DNA from: Bog-473 sp035483935
GTDB taxonomy: Bacteria > Actinomycetota > Acidimicrobiia > Acidimicrobiales > RAAP-2
Reading direction: 5' to 3'
Assembly: GCA_035483935.1 (NCBI GenBank)
Contig: DATHPK010000117.1
Location: forward strand, 1 to 7,864
Length of the DNA: 7,864 bases
Part shown: piece after piece, positions 6,071 through 7,864 of the stretch
Layout: every line of letters begins with the position of its first letter
Numbering within the stretch: the stretch's first letter is position 1
Made by a program: the position numbers and the translations under genes
Notes under the pieces: model-generated
What the model was told of the DNA's origin: nothing
The model's database searches: none
What the model saw: the letters and a program-made list of their open reading frames with translations, nothing else

Positions 6071-7177
6071 TCAACCGCCGAGCGCGCGCCGCCGGGCGGC
6101 GTTGGCCGCCTCCGCCACCTCCGCCACCACCGTCTCCTCCGCGGAGTGGCCCCAGAAACCGTGCGGCGCGACGAGATAGTCGATGAGCCGCTCCAACTGG
6201 TCGCCGTAGCTCGCCCGCGCCTGCAGGTCCGCCCACGCCGTGGCCTTGTCCCGCAAGGGCAGTCCCGCCTCGACCAGGCCGTTCCACGCGAGGTCGAAGT
6301 TGGCCGGGTTCAGCCACGGCACCGGCGCGTCGCTGCGGGGGATGTGCAACCGCGCCGAGATCTCGAGGATCGCCCGTCGCCCCCGCCGCGACAGGAAGTA
6401 GGGCTCCCGGCTCGACGCGCCCTCGATACAGGCCGAAGCCAGCGTCGCCGAATCGGTCAGCAGCCCGAGCGCCGTCACCCACGACTGCCCCACGTGCTGC
6501 GAGCGGAACAGCGCCAGCATCGGGTACGAGACGTGGCTCTCGAGCACGTCGGCCGTCCACATCTCCCATTCGCCGAAGGCGCGGTACAGCATCTCGATGT
6601 CACCACCCGGCGCGTTGATCTGGACCACACGCACCGGCGTGATCCGCCCGCCCCGAGGGTCGTCGAGCGTCAACAGGCGGGACTCCCGACGCGAGTACGC
6701 GCCGTACAGCGCCGGCAGGTACGAGATCATCAGGGCGATCGTCACGAGGCCCGTCAGCGTCTCGAGCAACGTCAGCGTGCGCACCAGATTGCCGTGCGCC
6801 GAGCCGAACACGGGCGTGACGAGCGACGTCCCCGCGTAGTACAGGAGCGTCCCGAACTCCCGCGTCCCACCCACCCGCTGGTCGAGCCCCCAGTAGACGA
6901 GCGACCAGCCCACCATGAGCCCCGCCAGCCACAACACCAGCAGTCCCAGCAACGACAGCGCTGGATACACATTGAGCGAGTACTCCCCCGCCCGGTCCGG
7001 CAGCCGCGCCGCCACCTTCTTCGTCATCCGCCACGTCACCGTGTAGAAGATCCTCGTCGGGCGCCAGAACGAGCTCGATCCCTGCGTCACGATCAGCGTG
7101 GCCACCGCGTCGCTCAGCATCCCCACGATGAGGACCACCCCGCCCACGACGGCCACCACCCGGACGAATTCGCCCAC
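6071..7177 (-). CDS. Ion-channel-family membrane protein with degenerate selectivity filter
   Basis: The longest frame starts at ATG 7342 (423 aa). I prefer GTG at 7177-7175 (codon 56, giving 368 aa): AAGGTGG lies 8 bases before it, it leads straight into the first membrane helix, and the codons before it are poorly biased. In 423-aa numbering, helices lie at about 57-82, 125-152 and 186-212, with a pore-loop-like segment between the last two (163-181). The region after the pore, SYLPALYGAYSRRES (207-221), and the soluble block SHVSYPMLALFRSQHVGQSWVTAL (269-292) match a bacterial two-TM potassium channel family I recognise from memory. The filter, however, reads TPVFGS (176-181) where T-x-G-Y/F-G-D is expected, so potassium selectivity is doubtful. 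The C-terminal half is cytosolic. The WPEHFD-protein gene follows after 42 bases. Confidence 0.72.
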   Translation of the reverse strand: MGEFVRVVAVVGGVVLIVGMLSDAVATLIVTQGSSSFWRPTRIFYTVTWRMTKKVAARLPDRAGEYSLNVYPALSLLGLLVLWLAGLMVGWSLVYWGLDQRVGGTREFGTLLYYAGTSLVTPVFGSAHGNLVRTLTLLETLTGLVTIALMISYLPALYGAYSRRESRLLTLDDPRGGRITPVRVVQINAPGGDIEMLYRAFGEWEMWTADVLESHVSYPMLALFRSQHVGQSWVTALGLLTDSATLASACIEGASSREPYFLSRRGRRAILEISARLHIPRSDAPVPWLNPANFDLAWNGLVEAGLPLRDKATAWADLQARASYGDQLERLIDYLVAPHGFWGHSAEETVVAEVAEAANAARRRALGG

Positions 7178-7185
7178 GATCCGGC

Positions 7186-7192
7186 CCACCTT
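7186..7192 (-). promoter_or_regulatory. Ribosome binding site supporting the GTG start of the channel-like gene
   Basis: On the minus strand AAGGTGG differs from the ideal AAGGAGG by one base and ends 8 bases before GTG at 7177. No comparable site precedes the farther-upstream ATG at 7342, whose codon lies inside a palindrome. Confidence 0.5.
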
Positions 7193-7294
7193 AGGAAACG
7201 ACGGTCCGATCCCCGGCACGACGTCCGAGCGCACACCGGGGTTGCCCCCCGCAGGAGTGACTTCCGGCTCTTGCCAAAACCGTCGCGATTTGAT

Positions 7295-7307
7295 TGAACA
7301 CTGTTCA
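7295..7307. promoter_or_regulatory. Palindromic operator candidate TGAACA-C-TGTTCA
   Basis: The site has perfect 6-bp arms around one central base. Size and sequence are of the kind bound by dimeric TetR-family repressors. The actinobacterial LexA box also uses GAAC and GTTC, but with four bases between them, whereas three are present here, so LexA is unlikely. Confidence 0.6.
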
Positions 7308-7334
7308 GGCGTTTGGCGAATACACCGCTCGCTG

Positions 7335-7350
7335 TTCACCATCTGGTGAA
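7335..7350. promoter_or_regulatory. Palindromic operator candidate TTCACCA-TC-TGGTGAA
   Basis: The site has perfect 7-bp arms around two bases, 39 bases before the patatin ATG. Its left arm extends the sequence CTGTTCA (7332-7338), which repeats the right arm of the first palindrome (7301-7307) at a distance of 31 bases, close to three helical turns. It overlaps the far-upstream ATG (7342-7340) of the opposite gene. Confidence 0.55.
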
Positions 7351-7388
7351 ATCGACGTGACAGCGAACGCAGCGGGTAAGAAGGGGGG

Positions 7389-7864
7389 ATGAAGGTGATC
7401 CGTGGGGGGGTCGCAGCGCAGTCGCCGTCGATCGGCCTCGTCCTCGGCGCGGGCGGCGTCGTCGGACAGGCCTACCAAGCCGGCGTCCTGGCGGCCCTCG
7501 AACGTGAGGTCGGCTGGGATCCCCGCCGCGCCCGCATCATCGTCGGCACCTCCGCGGGCTCCGTCACGGGAGCCGCCCTCCGCGTCGGCGTTCCCGCCAC
7601 GGATCTGGCCGCCTCGCTCTACGGCGTCCCTACTTCCCGGAGGGGTGGCGCCATCCTCCGCCGCATCCTCCCGGCCGACACCGCGCCGCTTCCCACGCCG
7701 TCGGTCCGCTCCATCCTGCGCCCCTGGAACCTGCCCTCGCCGGCGCTCGTGGTCCGCACCGCCCGCCGGCCCCTCGCCTTCCGCGCCGACGTCGCACTCT
7801 CGACGCTCATCCCCCGGGGCCAGCTCGACATCACCGAGCGCGCCCGCGGCCTCGACGACCTCAT
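7389..7864 (+). CDS. Patatin-like phospholipase, 5' part (cut by the right edge)
   Basis: The frame is open from ATG 7389 to the edge, giving 158 residues plus two bases of the next codon. Patatin-type proteins are serine acyl hydrolases acting on phospholipid or other acyl esters through a Ser-Asp dyad. The oxyanion-hole loop is LGAGGVVGQAY (19-29) and the nucleophile elbow is GTSAGS (53-58) with Ser55. The DGA/DGG-type aspartate would lie beyond the window. Codon bias matches the neighbours throughout. The start may instead be GTG at 7395: AAGGGGGG (7381-7388) sits 6 bases before it but directly abuts the ATG. There is no signal peptide, so a cytoplasmic or membrane-associated enzyme is likely. 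It is divergent from the channel-like gene and shares its regulatory region, including two palindromes. Confidence 0.9.
   Translation, partial: MKVIRGGVAAQSPSIGLVLGAGGVVGQAYQAGVLAALEREVGWDPRRARIIVGTSAGSVTGAALRVGVPATDLAASLYGVPTSRRGGAILRRILPADTAPLPTPSVRSILRPWNLPSPALVVRTARRPLAFRADVALSTLIPRGQLDITERARGLDDL

Larger units (their letters stand above)
7178..7388. promoter_or_regulatory. Divergent promoter region between channel-like gene and patatin gene
   Basis: The stretch from about 7250 to 7388 is markedly richer in A and T than the rest of the window, as expected for regulatory DNA. It holds two perfect palindromes (7295-7307 and 7335-7350). For the patatin side, TTGAAC (7294-7299) and GAATAC (7318-7323), spaced 18 bases, are a weak promoter candidate. 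It would place the first palindrome on the −35 box and the second just after the transcript start. An imperfect inverted pair GCCAAAAC (7273-7280) and GTTTGGC (7311-7317) is also present. No promoter for the minus-strand gene could be picked with confidence. Confidence 0.5.

Noticed and set aside
6065..7297. 410-codon plus-strand open frame over the channel-like gene
   Set aside because: The product is dominated by Arg, His, Pro and Gln repeats; the opposite strand encodes membrane helices and a known family block.
7295..7307. LexA/SOS box
   Set aside because: GAAC and GTTC are separated by three bases rather than the four of the actinobacterial box, and the outer bases do not fit TCGAAC...GTTCGA.

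Overview
This window is very GC-rich, with codon third positions dominated by G and C, GTG starts, 4-nt stop/start overlaps and actinobacterial-type protein families. The families are a PF13796-like sensor kinase of the HisKA_3 class, a BcrA/DrrA-type ABC ATPase, a WPEHFD-motif protein and a patatin-like protein. It looks like chromosomal DNA of an actinomycete-type bacterium. The genus cannot be resolved by eye. I see no tRNA, rRNA, CRISPR array, insertion sequence or integrase.

Layout, left to right. (1) Bases 3-209 hold the 3' end of an unrecognised + strand gene. (2) Bases 210-341 are a leader with several small inverted repeats, including a perfect 8-bp stem just before the ribosome binding site. 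(3) Bases 342-4176 hold a four-gene + strand module: ABC ATPase, ABC-2 permease, sensor histidine kinase and LuxR-type response regulator. The last three genes are joined by overlapping stop and start codons, so sensing and transport are almost certainly made together. (4) Bases 4182-6028 hold two − strand genes overlapping by 4 nt (GTGA). The first transcribed encodes a conserved protein of unknown function with an LWPEHFD motif. The second encodes a 389-residue protein with a perfect COQ4-type metal motif (HDxxH, 11 residues, E). (5) Bases 6071 to about 7177 (7342 for the longest frame), also − strand, encode a membrane protein of the two-TM/pore-loop ion-channel class. Its C-terminal half is typical of a channel family, but its selectivity filter is strongly degenerate. 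(6) Bases 7178-7388 form a divergent promoter region with two perfect palindromes sharing a CTGTTCA half-site at a 31-bp interval. (7) From 7389 or 7395 to the right edge is the 5' part of a + strand patatin-like phospholipase with GxGGxxG and GTSAG motifs.

The four-gene module reads as an envelope or antimicrobial stress detoxification unit: the kinase's four-TM sensor region perceives a signal at the membrane, the regulator probably controls its own operon, and the ABC pair moves the compound. The right half (ion-channel relative, WPEHFD protein, COQ4-like protein and, divergently, patatin) has no known joint pathway that I can name. The COQ4-like/WPEHFD pair and the channel with the abnormal filter are the most promising uncharacterised parts.
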